DNA of 22,749 bases from IMG/VR virus record IMGVR_UViG_3300025086_000268, positions 1-22,749 of that record. One strand, given 5' to 3'. Positions within the stretch are counted from its first letter, which is position 1; every line of letters starts with the position of its first letter. The DNA comes from a virus. The notes under the pieces were generated by a model. The model ran no database searches. It saw only the letters and a list, made by a program, of their open reading frames with translations, and was not told the origin of the DNA. The translations under genes were made by a program, and so were the position numbers. This document shows, piece after piece, positions 9,501 to 14,379 of this stretch.

Positions 9501-9614
9501 GGCAAGCGACACATTTAGGTCTTGCGGTAGCGCATCGAAACTAGACCGCAAGCCCTGTGGTGGGCCTTGCAGCCTATTGATTAACTGCTGAATCCTTTCT
9601 TCTTGTGTAGCCAT
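498..9614 (-). CDS. Giant multidomain virion/ejection protein with zincin motif and LPD38-like C-terminus (3038 aa)
   Basis: A single uninterrupted 3038-aa frame. Parts in order: Pro/Gln-rich N-terminus (to ~100); Gly/Ala-rich hydrophobic stretches (~180-360) containing a GEGGQEAF motif common in phage giants; charged coiled region (~600-690) with (A)PEVE repeats at ~713-745 and ~868-890; a metallopeptidase-like HEATH at 1089-1093 with a possible third zinc ligand in NELIAY (Glu1144); a phage polyvalent-type domain marked by GWYHSHFP (~1547), VEEIQSDLHQ (~1578-1587), EMQVERY (~1676) and GGGFENIYDQKMPEFL (~2007-2022); and a C-terminal region (~2550-2770) resembling LPD38 (RNTFSNA, FDYSDVPQ, IPFLTFQYK). 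A basic coiled tail ends the protein. Its place between two repeat-rich proteins and the holin matches T7 gene 16, so ejection into the host is inferred. Start: ATG in a TAATG overlap with the preceding gene; no Shine-Dalgarno, so coupling is likely. Confidence 0.8.
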   Translation of the reverse strand: MATQEERIQQLINRLQGPPQGLRSSFDALPQDLNVSLAPQQINIPDVQQGSFLDIASGAPMQPAPVVQQPVQPSQPIPEPTTALDLFQAFDSPYATQPPPSSTGMFEGTDDSLYAVPRGVARGAMQTGLSMAEGLFSMADMVSNIAGYEDALDPETSETFQNIQEAKRYVGNEEGMVGKLAEGVGSIFTFALPGLGQAGALARGAALAAKGPQYLDASRRALGLAKGLNGLKWTFAGAAGAGQSSAMLEAYKAAGNDYTVGQRNLAVALGVPIGFLELLAPEMVLRGIPNGIAGATKSQILRRLGEAGTTGIGEGGQEAFSSILQETAAKLNYNPDMPIGESMLSDFGYGAGAGGIFDLLTRGKVRYPKSDKEITKEYQDSTPLAPLDDEFIQDAVRNETAVAVYDADGNQLSGQIIGTEGDDAKVLIDDELVYVPLNQAPSEDQGLSFAKDADLITPRYQVGGRDVGSLTAQELEEAKLRAFLPPELIADVDAGKLSVLEAVEAMNIAEDGTAQVTAKTAYDIKAIEAELDRRNPSRERNMPTANNDKQLTDEEAGVIDSGENADEASDPIISGILGDDTDTVIGRVAGDKDVERYDNIEDKAIKAAFKRGRVPKKAQAGLIDEVAGAEGASLADLDNAQKAQLMDKAFGYQDAQKAKAEAAEQQRVADEAARQAEADEIKQALGPTTEAVDGSAPAFEEALDEDQDEVVIPPAEPEAVPEVEVAPEVEAAPEIEAAPEVQTTQEPFQSKTVEDSKPRYKSAMPVFESQLDKALYIVGNPRSKSKADDQIMGELRKYLDRGQGEFSDSEIRSLGQLVRQSVKERGEAANKDGRSEFDVPEVATPEVNIVGMKERLEGFPVPTPEADATPEVLVEAEPEVVVEAEPEAKPAKRLQTKKQKALSAKEKNDVAVFVNSLLLSEKTASQSLQGLALAAYNEQRAQGKDHNGALDALETNEDLIEAANQEDEMSDLDDIDFLRKEGLQDTGVVQGTQVTATPDGPGIVKSKAPLDINDFNRVKAIVNSIAPEANLVVASQLYGPSRGGEANQNEVEIDGVVYPMEEALGLQAGNIVAVSLADGFLDPQNRAYHEATHFLYNNNYLTDKDKADLAANIDRLQGIVSNHLGATEYGRAFDGLTPERKLNELIAYGSALYNRGLDVDGKVPKEFNPGLRRVFSKIAKLFKQIKASFAGEGRPAEIEQVFEEIRQGRVGRRLPQATSQFDATGLSASTPLYMIKQGPAAAVTEARPQIKSRLVGTLQGKASQKALPEAWATIKKNAKGEDQLSGILQGTKIEEFNDSRLASFLATLPQDKAVSGQELLDHVSDIEQIVEIQVYGRPIDRGDGTGSEAAYRAALQEDRNNQAFNQVANQAMVGLRLNKFAMNVIEPLKMYLSTNDSVPNKSVDGPALPQSIQSALNEISVFAEPTDGQRKELVKALTLEIKDPNSGFDKRLFGQILVENSYKGQQLRETEERAVSITPDSIVTEISLGSEGGIDPLDVDQPNFYYAYTTMGGREIPQNEIAIPITKQEQNYREIVLAVPSVAGDGWYHSHFPDIRNPLMHMRVSDIILDDGSMVLVVEEIQSDLHQSAQTQMKALAARDMYLNGQISSDNFDRLNREEKQLVRQAVDGYKDKVYGITVPDLPLKNENQRLAFAMDMLTKMAVKNGYDQIAISNSEMQVERYRNGIKEHIDGLVLNALPKKVMRPSTMNPDGSVLFRVVRDELGGAKDLGFTDKEIDAMEEDGIILFKEDVLARLNENIGLLTPVELDINQDLSFPQAEALGGMPLGQDAFQEQEEKSQYADQAISQAFERVEDLFNPRAKQKTSNLLARSTYLDLEAAERAIKSEFDESSEALSDDVVALSMAQALIERNPLIPKKILASYTQPVEGVSNEGEYFSGSFYRGTIELGDKDSRLSFDNAINLNVNDWLGENISKLVLDEMGTSSGFYASNLVSFVQEKITQLEQLKAKKERGEQLTPQEAQSESLLDVPAIRQAKDRTTGAIDLPVGGGFENIYDQKMPEFLQDAMARLLGTSRKQVKNAKDEIKRTNKNKRLYVGTGNTELTGMGDVIPFEEATIVDITDDPAASAGSRSRPIGQDTAEAKALQAALIEGDATQDYYRDRDPEFSAEDFGEVTQRYAIATSPQRNQLRTFEITDDMRSSDQLQEASEIYYARKENDRVEATNKGTDDLRGVFKNARQNGIDFINNLPFFNTLRAMPDKKEFYLSRAEYLGVVARSSKIAEYLRDEIGNKFLTRKGSKNRQSTELLRSTIYQYMTTGEPSQEDALFKQLQALDNRAASAAFKAKDMIERLGGELMNAGLLPAKTYFENKRSYLPRMYLKHVLEDKRDAKFSYLKQRKDLDPEAQEALGAINELDPAFLVSRAIQRPVRDLQFIEWMNSVSENKNWTTNDDQFLVPYGPPDENGQPSNVSGFYLINEVQTLRDIATALESAEPERAARLRNDADQMEQAVITTFEERGLSEYLTDPNKDISVALQQYGNQYKRVPKTREYGLLAGRLVRTEIYDDVVSSGAMLNVGDEAYVNLMSKGRKFTAVWKTIKVPLNPPTIARNTFSNAILIHLSGVPFHRVLPRMIEAAREIVAYRNNDFENSKHFAEMLKRGVQQSSFTDQELMQMSDDMLEFLKSVDAKDIGLLGWLKLNTWTRLANKASNIYQGIEVVGKTAIAIDVMERQGGSADDAFLKAQEYLFDYSDVPQVVRGLRQSPLGIPFLTFQYKVLPVLAKTALRNPTKFAPYVALSYALPSLFMSMFDIDDDEYDQVKKALPDYLRNNPGLIPLPARDAQGRLQFMDTSYLYPWGSLSGLGANLAAGVKTATGTKAAEDQGFSVKDVTSLVGMFGGPAWSLFGASQNLDPFTQRPIVNPSDPMYIENAMERPFYKRGKLTDAMFWAANQYVLPGFLNTEYGAVSKLNTALRGGKKASGVDGDTMGQALMRMIGLNVTNVDPRQIRLSLTYLEKERNDVLAARRRVLKDQTLSRAERQRRVKNYNSKLEDYRQKYAALVEAGRTTRLITERLRREDREAE
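506..511 (-). promoter_or_regulatory. Ribosome binding site of the holin
   Basis: GGGAGG on the minus strand, four bases before the ATG at 501 and inside the 3' end of the giant gene. It is one of the better ribosome sites in the window, so the holin can be translated independently of the 9-kb gene before it. Confidence 0.6.
753..760. repeat. GTTTAAAC palindrome, copy 1
   Basis: Inside the giant gene, read as GGT TTA AAC (Gly-Leu-Asn, near residue 2953). Confidence 0.85.
2753..2760. repeat. GTTTAAAC palindrome, copy 2
   Basis: Inside the giant gene, read as CTG TTT AAA CAG (Leu-Phe-Lys-Gln). Palindromy extends to ctGTTTAAACag. A one-mismatch copy (CTTTAAAC) lies 45 bp away at 2708-2715. Confidence 0.85.
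4767..4774. repeat. GTTTAAAC palindrome, copy 3
   Basis: Inside the giant gene, read as CGT TTA AAC AGG (Arg-Leu-Asn-Arg). Confidence 0.85.
6065..6072. repeat. GTTTAAAC palindrome, copy 4
   Basis: Inside the giant gene, read as CTG TTT AAA CAG (Leu-Phe-Lys-Gln), the same four codons as copy 2 in an unrelated part of the protein. Palindromy extends to ctGTTTAAACag. Confidence 0.85.
6183..6350 (-). other. Gluzincin-like active-site region inside the giant protein
   Basis: This segment encodes residues ~1089-1144. It holds HEATH, an exact HExxH zinc-binding and catalytic motif preceded by NRAY, and 51 residues after the second His a NELIAY segment whose Glu1144 could be the third zinc ligand, as in gluzincins. 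Upstream lies a predicted beta-strand, NIVAVSLADG, as often precedes HExxH in zincins. The motif is seen directly; peptidase activity, perhaps for cutting host wall crosslinks or virion proteins, is inferred. Confidence 0.6.
6945..7013 (-). repeat. EAEPEV acidic-proline repeat, second block
   Basis: Codes for residues ~868-890 of the giant protein (ATPEVLVEAEPEV, then VVEAEPEAKPAK). It is a second low-complexity linker of the same style about 120 residues after the first, bracketing a small globular segment (~750-850). Confidence 0.7.
7380..7478 (-). repeat. (A)PEVE acidic-proline repeat, first block
   Basis: Codes for residues ~713-745 of the giant protein, about five units of the form APE(V/I)E(A/V). 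It is probably a flexible extended linker between the N-terminal coiled part and the rest. Confidence 0.75.
7784..7791. repeat. GTTTAAAC palindrome, copy 5
   Basis: Inside the giant gene, read as GCG TTT AAA CGC (Ala-Phe-Lys-Arg). The palindrome extends to gcGTTTAAACgc. Confidence 0.85.
8928..8935. repeat. GTTTAAAC palindrome, copy 6
   Basis: Inside the giant gene, read as GGT TTA AAC GGT (Gly-Leu-Asn-Gly). Confidence 0.85.
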
Positions 9615-11803
9615 TAAGGAGTAAGGTTATATGCAAGTATTTTCGGATTTAAGAAACTATTTTTTGGTCGTTGATAGAATCGCTTGTATGCGGCACCTTT
9701 ATCTTTAGCCGTTGCTAGATCAAAAAGATCTTCTGCATATTCATCTAACACCGCCATATCACCTATTGCGCCTTCTGCTTGATGCTTGGCTTCTAGCGCT
9801 GCTCGCGCTGCGGCCATTCTTTCTTGCGGATCAGGTATTTGCTTGGCGAGTCTATTGTACTCTTTGCTTAAATCAGAAACGACACGCTTTAATCCTTTAT
9901 TGATATTCGCCTGTGCGCCACGGACATATTGATTTGCGTAACTGTTACCAATGTCATTGGCCAATACCCTTTGCTCTGGGACAATCTTAGAGTCTTGATC
10001 AACCTTGTTTGCAGCTATTCCAAAATCATCTCTATTCTTCGTAGCGGCACGAACATCATCTCTAAACTTGTCGTATTCTTCACGACTGATATTGTTTCTA
10101 GCTAAAACGTCAGCTTGGTTAGCTTTATCAACATCAACATTAAGGCGCATTGCATCGTAGTAACTATCTTGCTGCATCTTCGCCACTTGATTTCTAGCAG
10201 TTCTATTGGCTGACGCAATTGTTGCTTGGAAAGTTTGAGCGTCAGTAATCTTCTTCATTGCGTTTTCTTGTCGTTTAAACGCAGTGTTGGCTTTGCCTTG
10301 CTCTCTTTGATACTCAGCTAGGGCGTGTGCATAAAGTTCTTTCTGCTCTTCGCCTGTCATCTTGTTCATAACGCCAGCAGCACCAGCCAATCCTTGAGAC
10401 ATCGCCGTAATAAAGTCTGGGCTTTTACTTCCAGCCGCTTGAAAGAATGCTTGGGCCATGCCAAGCGACGTTTGTTTCTTCAAGCGATCTTTAATGTTTT
10501 GGCGGGTAGGCAAGTCTTTTTCCAAATCCGCGAGCTTTTGGACAGAAGCGTCTACCTCTTTGTTATATTTCGCCTCTCTTTCTTGGAGAGTTTTCAATAA
10601 ATCACCCTGCAACCCATTAACGGTAACTTGTGAGCTTTGCATTTGCCTTAGAAGCGCAGCATCTTTTGAGTACTGTGGGCTTTGCTCGTATGGAACTACC
10701 TTGCTAATTGGATTGTATAAGGCGTTAAATGGCCGCGTAGCTTGCGCAATAGCGACATCTGGCGACGTAAACGTATCAGCTTGAGTGCCAGACTGCCCAC
10801 CTTGTGGCCCAGAGACAGCGTTCATATATGCTTGAGCGCTTGGTGTTATTTGTTGAGCGCCACCCTGACCAGAAACAGCGTTCATGTATGCTTGAGCGCT
10901 TGGATTAACTGTTGACGCTGTGGTAGTTGCTTGGTTAGGAGGATTGTTAGCAGCAGCGGCTGTATTTGCAATAATGCTAGAAGCATAATTTTGCATCGTT
11001 GGAGAAGACAGCTGTTGCATTGTAATAGGCTGCTGAGTCGCTCGATAGTCAACTGCTTTTTGTTGTGACGCTGAATACGGAGTAAGGTTTGGTTGATCGC
11101 CCGGATCGGCAAAACCAAGCACCCTTCCGGTTCGTCCAGACATAAGGTCTTTTGCTACATTGCCCAAAAGCCGTGGCGCAAACATAACAGCATCAGTTGC
11201 CGCGCCTACCGGAGATCCCAACAAAGCAGAAGCGCCCCTATTAATAGTCCTTCTATCATTAATTGCTTGCAATACATCCTGTTGCTCTACATCCGAAAGC
11301 AAAGCAAAAGTATCGGGTGTGTATCCTTCCTCTTCTAATAGTTGTAATCCTATGGTTCCCTGACTACCAGCTTGGAATCGGCGTATTAAGCCACCGCCCT
11401 GCATTGCAGGAATACCACCTCGCGCTGCAAGCGCAGCCAACTCAGGTGAAATACCTTGAGGCATAGGCGCACTAGGCGCTCCTCTGGCCATTAGAGCCTG
11501 TCTACCGGCAGCAGCACCCTGCGCCATAGGTGCAGCTTGCGGGGCCTGTGGGGGCATAGGTTGGCCCATAGGAGGCATTTGTGGTGCAGCTTGGCGGTTA
11601 GCCATATTGATAAGCTGATCCACTACAGGAGGCATCTGTCCTTGCTGTGGCATCTGCGCATCTTTGCGTATATCGCTACGGGCTTTCATTTCGCTTGCAG
11701 CAATCACACCTTCAATGCCGCCAGCTTTTGCAAGCTGTGCAAGCGCCTGATCAGGCAAGTCCTCAGTCCTGTTAGCAATCCTAAGTAGGTTTTCCATTGC
11801 CAT
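9614..11803 (-). CDS. Internal virion-type protein with long coiled-coil region (729 aa)
   Basis: I do not recognise a named family. Residues 1-130 are Met/Pro/Gln/Ala-rich (repeated MPPQ and APMxQ). A motif found in other proteins here, MQGGGLIRRFQAG, sits at ~133-145. A Gly/Ala/Ser/Gln linker (~240-350) contains a duplicated PSAQAYMNAVSG. From ~385 to the end the protein is mostly helical and charged, consistent with coiled coil. It lies between a repeat-rich coiled-coil protein and the 3038-aa giant, the position of T7 gp15, so an internal virion or ejection role is inferred. Only 11 bases separate it from the previous gene: TAA, GGC, the palindrome GTTTAAAC, then the ATG. TAAGG nine bases before the ATG may act as a weak ribosome site. 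A second ATG lies two codons in. The stop forms TAATG with the giant gene. Confidence 0.75.
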   Translation of the reverse strand: MAMENLLRIANRTEDLPDQALAQLAKAGGIEGVIAASEMKARSDIRKDAQMPQQGQMPPVVDQLINMANRQAAPQMPPMGQPMPPQAPQAAPMAQGAAAGRQALMARGAPSAPMPQGISPELAALAARGGIPAMQGGGLIRRFQAGSQGTIGLQLLEEEGYTPDTFALLSDVEQQDVLQAINDRRTINRGASALLGSPVGAATDAVMFAPRLLGNVAKDLMSGRTGRVLGFADPGDQPNLTPYSASQQKAVDYRATQQPITMQQLSSPTMQNYASSIIANTAAAANNPPNQATTTASTVNPSAQAYMNAVSGQGGAQQITPSAQAYMNAVSGPQGGQSGTQADTFTSPDVAIAQATRPFNALYNPISKVVPYEQSPQYSKDAALLRQMQSSQVTVNGLQGDLLKTLQEREAKYNKEVDASVQKLADLEKDLPTRQNIKDRLKKQTSLGMAQAFFQAAGSKSPDFITAMSQGLAGAAGVMNKMTGEEQKELYAHALAEYQREQGKANTAFKRQENAMKKITDAQTFQATIASANRTARNQVAKMQQDSYYDAMRLNVDVDKANQADVLARNNISREEYDKFRDDVRAATKNRDDFGIAANKVDQDSKIVPEQRVLANDIGNSYANQYVRGAQANINKGLKRVVSDLSKEYNRLAKQIPDPQERMAAARAALEAKHQAEGAIGDMAVLDEYAEDLFDLATAKDKGAAYKRFYQRPKNSFLNPKILAYNLTP
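10273..10280. repeat. GTTTAAAC palindrome, copy 7
   Basis: Inside the 729-aa gene, read as GCG TTT AAA CGA (Ala-Phe-Lys-Arg). Confidence 0.85.
10809..10903 (-). repeat. Duplicated 35-bp unit, 60-bp period
   Basis: Two near-identical copies start at 10809 and 10869, differing at two of 35 bases, and encode PSAQAYMNAVSG twice. They look like a recent in-frame duplication inside the low-complexity linker of the 729-aa protein. Confidence 0.8.
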
Positions 11804-11811
11804 GTTTAAAC
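11804..11811. repeat. GTTTAAAC palindrome, copy 8, at a gene junction
   Basis: Fills eight of the eleven bases between the 690-aa and 729-aa genes. On the minus strand the order is TAA stop, GGC, GTTTAAAC, ATG start with no base between palindrome and start codon. Confidence 0.9.
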
Positions 11812-11814
11812 GCC

Positions 11815-13887
11815 TTACGCAGCTAAGTTAGCAGCGCCCATTAAGAAGTTAAGTAGTTGCGCGTTTTGATTCGGAGCAGGGCCGGACGTTGTTTGTGTCT
11901 GTCCAGCATATGCAGCAGGGTTCATGCCTCTCAACAAGTTAGAGAAGAATGCTAGCTGTTGCTGCGGATAATCACGCTGCGCTGCAAAGTCTGCGTATTG
12001 CTGATCAAGTATTGCTTGCTGATCTGCTCTCTGCTGTGCGCCAAGCGCGTTCAATGCGCCTATTCGCTGTAGATCCAACGCTTGCTCTGCCTTGTCTACG
12101 CCAAGTCCTGCTGCTGCGGCAGCGTCTTGTCTGCGTAACGCCTCGGCATATGCCTTCTGATTTGCCAGCGATGCTCGCAGTGACTGATCACCTGCAACTT
12201 GTGCGGCTTGCTCTGTAAGCCTAAATGCGTCTAATCCTTGCGCTCCCGCTGCTTGTTTGGCGGCTTCAGTCAATCTAAATGCATCAAGTCCTTGCGCCCC
12301 TGCCGCTTGTTTTGCAGCTTCGCTTAGTCTAAATGCATCAAGTCCCTGCGCTCCTGCTGCCCTTGACGCTTGATCTTGTGCAATCTGAGCTTGCAAACTT
12401 TGCGCTCCCGCTGCTCGCAATGCAGCATCACCCATCTGTTGAGCTTGAAGCGTCTGAGCGCCCCCCGCTCTTAGGGCTGCATCTGCTAACTGTTGTGCCT
12501 GAAGCGTTTGCGCACCACCGGCTCGTGCCGCTGCATCTGATGCAATCTGCGCTTGCAAACCTTGCGCTCCAGAAGCTCTTGCTGCTGCGTCTGCTAACTG
12601 TTGCGCTTGCAATGTTTGAGCGCCTCCAGCCCTAGCCGCTGCATCTTGCAACTGCTGTGCTTGTAATGTTTGTGCGCCAGCCGCTCTTTGTGAAGCGTCA
12701 CTTAACTGGGCTGCGGATAAACTTTGTTGACCAGCAGCGCGACGCGCAGCATCTGATGCAATCTGTGCTTGTAGGTCTTGTGCACCAGCAGCCTGACCAA
12801 ATCGTGCGGTTGCTTCTTGCGCAGTAAGACCAAGCCTTGCAGCTTGTAAATCTGATGCATCACTAAGCTGCTGTACACGCAAGTCTCTATCAACATCCGC
12901 TGTAGCAAGACCAACAGCCTTATCAAATGCAGCCGCCCTTTGTTTTGCTTCAAGATCACCAATGGCTCTATTAGCCTGATCTGCGGCTGTTAGCCTAGCC
13001 AATTGACCTCTACTGCCAAATGCTCCAGCGCCACCAGCTTGCGTTCCAGCTAAATCACGTTGAGCTTGCTGTGTATCAAACTGCTCTTGCGCTCTTGCTG
13101 CTGAACGATCTAGTACATCTTCAAGGTATGGATTTTGATATTGATCAACACGATCCATTACCTGTTGCGCCTGAAACTGGCGAGGATCATAGCTTGAGGT
13201 AATGTTGGCACCCTGAAAGCCTGATGTTATTGCAGCAGGATCTGTGTATGAAGACGTTACCTCCCTACCACCATACCCAGAACCAAATGCTTGGCTTGCG
13301 GGATCATACCCTGATGCAAATGTTTGAGCATTTGGATTATATCCCGACGCAATTGTTGACCCAGCATATCCAGATCCAAAATCCGATTTTGCCGGAGCAT
13401 AGCCCCCGCCAAATGTTGATGCCGTTGGGCTATAGCTGCTAGCAATAGTTCCCGCAGTATATCCAGATGCATCAGTTGTAGGGGCCGTATATCCAGCAGC
13501 GCTGGTTGTGGGAGCTGTATAGCCAGCAGCATCAGTCGTAGGCGCAGTATAGCCGCCTGACGCCGATTGATAATCTGGCCCTACAGGTAAGCCTGTTACG
13601 GGGTCTGTTCCTATCTGGCCAGCATAATAGCTTCTAGCACTCGTCATTCCCGGCAAGCTTCTACTAGCTAAACTTGTTATTCCTTGGAATGCAGCTTGTT
13701 GCTCTGGAGTATACGCAGCAGTACGTTGCCCCTCATACGGGATGTACTCTTGCTGCATGAGGGCATCGCCCGACTGCATTACTTTTTGCAGATAGGGGTA
13801 AAACTCTTCAGGTATATTTGTGTTAGTTACTGTAGTCGATACATTTTGATCGACAGTACCTCCGCCGCCACCACTACTACCGCCCAT
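11815..13887 (-). CDS. Repeat-rich virion protein with GY repeats and eleven 18-residue helical repeats (690 aa)
   Basis: No named family recognised. It begins with MGGSSGGGGG and a segment around PEEFYPYLQKVMQSG typical of marine phage virion proteins. Residues ~112-234 are ~12 short units each starting with GY, SY or GF (for example GYTAPTTDAA). Residues ~235-365 are helical and charged. Residues 366-563 are eleven consecutive 18-residue repeats of the form AAGAQxLQAQxLxDAAxR, with a degenerate twelfth. The C-terminus is Gln/Ala-rich helix ending in NFLMGAANLAA. An 18-residue all-helical Ala/Gln repeat suggests a long rod or bundle. It occupies the T7 gene 14 position, so an internal virion role is inferred. 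The start is firm: GGAGGT five bases before the ATG. The first 11 bases overlap the end of the GNAT-like gene. Confidence 0.78.
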   Translation of the reverse strand: MGGSSGGGGGTVDQNVSTTVTNTNIPEEFYPYLQKVMQSGDALMQQEYIPYEGQRTAAYTPEQQAAFQGITSLASRSLPGMTSARSYYAGQIGTDPVTGLPVGPDYQSASGGYTAPTTDAAGYTAPTTSAAGYTAPTTDASGYTAGTIASSYSPTASTFGGGYAPAKSDFGSGYAGSTIASGYNPNAQTFASGYDPASQAFGSGYGGREVTSSYTDPAAITSGFQGANITSSYDPRQFQAQQVMDRVDQYQNPYLEDVLDRSAARAQEQFDTQQAQRDLAGTQAGGAGAFGSRGQLARLTAADQANRAIGDLEAKQRAAAFDKAVGLATADVDRDLRVQQLSDASDLQAARLGLTAQEATARFGQAAGAQDLQAQIASDAARRAAGQQSLSAAQLSDASQRAAGAQTLQAQQLQDAAARAGGAQTLQAQQLADAAARASGAQGLQAQIASDAAARAGGAQTLQAQQLADAALRAGGAQTLQAQQMGDAALRAAGAQSLQAQIAQDQASRAAGAQGLDAFRLSEAAKQAAGAQGLDAFRLTEAAKQAAGAQGLDAFRLTEQAAQVAGDQSLRASLANQKAYAEALRRQDAAAAAGLGVDKAEQALDLQRIGALNALGAQQRADQQAILDQQYADFAAQRDYPQQQLAFFSNLLRGMNPAAYAGQTQTTSGPAPNQNAQLLNFLMGAANLAA
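12199..12792 (-). repeat. Eleven tandem 54-bp units encoding 18-aa helical repeats
   Basis: An in-frame tandem array within the 690-aa gene. Every unit is exactly 18 codons with an invariant or near-invariant G-x-Q core. Units fall into subtypes: three consecutive AGAQGLDAFRL(S/T)E units at the end read by the ribosome last, and AGAQTLQAQQL(A)D or GLQAQIASD units before them. Shared subtypes suggest growth by unequal duplication. There are no spacers, so it is not a CRISPR array. Confidence 0.9.
13186..13554 (-). repeat. Array of ~10-11-residue GY repeats
   Basis: Codes for residues ~112-234 of the 690-aa protein. The first three units (GYTAPTTDAA, GYTAPTTSAA, GYTAPTTDAS) are nearly identical; later ones keep only the aromatic start and a small or polar body (SYSPTASTFGG, GYNPNAQTFAS, GYDPASQAFGS). 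It is low in charge and probably beta or disordered. Confidence 0.85.
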
Positions 13888-14371
13888 ATGCCACCTCCAT
13901 CAGTGGTTCATCAGCTTCATGCAAGTCATCTTCTTCTACTTGCTCTGTCAATTTTCCTATTGGCTTAACCATAACAACATACTCTTTAAAAAAGCCATGT
14001 CGTTTAAACGCTTTTTCCATACCGGGAGCAGTTGATGTTTCTAGTCCATCAAGGCCAAGCGTTTGTGCAAACTTCTCAACCACATCGTATGCTTCCGATG
14101 CCCACTCTTTCAGACGATTGCCACTAAGAGTGTTTAAATCTAAATATGTTTTTCTTGGGTATGTATTTACACCGCAAATAAAAAACCCAAGCGCGTTTCC
14201 GTTCTCTCTTACTATCCACACAAAGTATGGAAGCTCTAGTAGTTGATGAAGTATATCCGCAGTCACATAACGCCCATGACTACGTCGCTCTAAGTTTTCT
14301 GCGTAATGAGCAACCTCACCCCAAACTTTTAAAATATCGTCCTTCTTAATAAGTTCAATATCGAACGCCAT
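13877..14371 (-). CDS. Degenerate GNAT-fold protein, T7 gp13-like (164 aa)
   Basis: The 164-aa product has the layout of a GNAT acetyltransferase: an N-terminal helix pair, strands at FVWIVRENGNALGFFICGVN (~52-71) and TYLDLNTL (~76-83), a central helix (EAYDVVEKFAQTLG), then MEKAFKRHGFFKEYVVMVK (~119-137), the usual GNAT C-terminal helix and strand. The acetyl-CoA pyrophosphate loop (Q/RxxGxG/A) is not visible, so catalysis is doubtful. T7 gp13, an internal virion protein, is of this type (DUF2833 or Phage_T7_Gp13), and the gene sits where gp13 would be, before two ejection-protein candidates. The role is inferred from fold and position. The ATG at 14371 directly abuts the palindrome GTTTAAAC; AAGG ten bases upstream is a weak ribosome site. 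A second GTTTAAAC (14002) lies within the KAFKRHGF codons. Confidence 0.7.
   Translation of the reverse strand: MAFDIELIKKDDILKVWGEVAHYAENLERRSHGRYVTADILHQLLELPYFVWIVRENGNALGFFICGVNTYPRKTYLDLNTLSGNRLKEWASEAYDVVEKFAQTLGLDGLETSTAPGMEKAFKRHGFFKEYVVMVKPIGKLTEQVEEDDLHEADEPLMEVAYGR
13893..13898 (-). promoter_or_regulatory. Ribosome binding site of the 690-aa virion protein
   Basis: GGAGGT on the minus strand, five bases before the ATG at 13887. It is one of the strongest ribosome sites in the window and fixes the start despite the 11-base overlap with the preceding gene. Confidence 0.65.
14002..14009. repeat. GTTTAAAC palindrome, copy 9
   Basis: Inside the GNAT-like gene, read as GCG TTT AAA CGA (Ala-Phe-Lys-Arg), codon-for-codon the same as copy 7 in an unrelated protein. 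A one-mismatch copy (GTTTAAAT) lies at 14132-14139. Confidence 0.85.
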
Positions 14372-14379
14372 GTTTAAAC
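14372..14379. repeat. GTTTAAAC palindrome, copy 10, supplying a stop codon
   Basis: On the minus strand GTT TAA ends the 126-aa gene and the final AC is followed directly by the ATG of the GNAT-like gene. It is the only copy in the third reading frame, the one that creates a stop. Confidence 0.9.

Noticed and set aside
498-9614. The giant protein as an N4-type virion RNA polymerase, suggested by its size of over 3000 residues.
   Set aside because: I see no T7/N4 RNA polymerase motifs (such as the DxxGR block or the catalytic Lys/Tyr region), while zincin, EIQSD and LPD38-like features are present.
9610-9710. A plus-strand AAGGAG followed by an ATG near 9631 that looks like a gene start.
   Set aside because: The frame closes after about 24 codons and lies antisense to the end of the 729-aa gene; it appears to be chance.
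12199-12792. The 54-bp periodic array as a CRISPR locus.
   Set aside because: Units are contiguous without spacers, diverge like codons and form an open frame with an 18-residue protein repeat.
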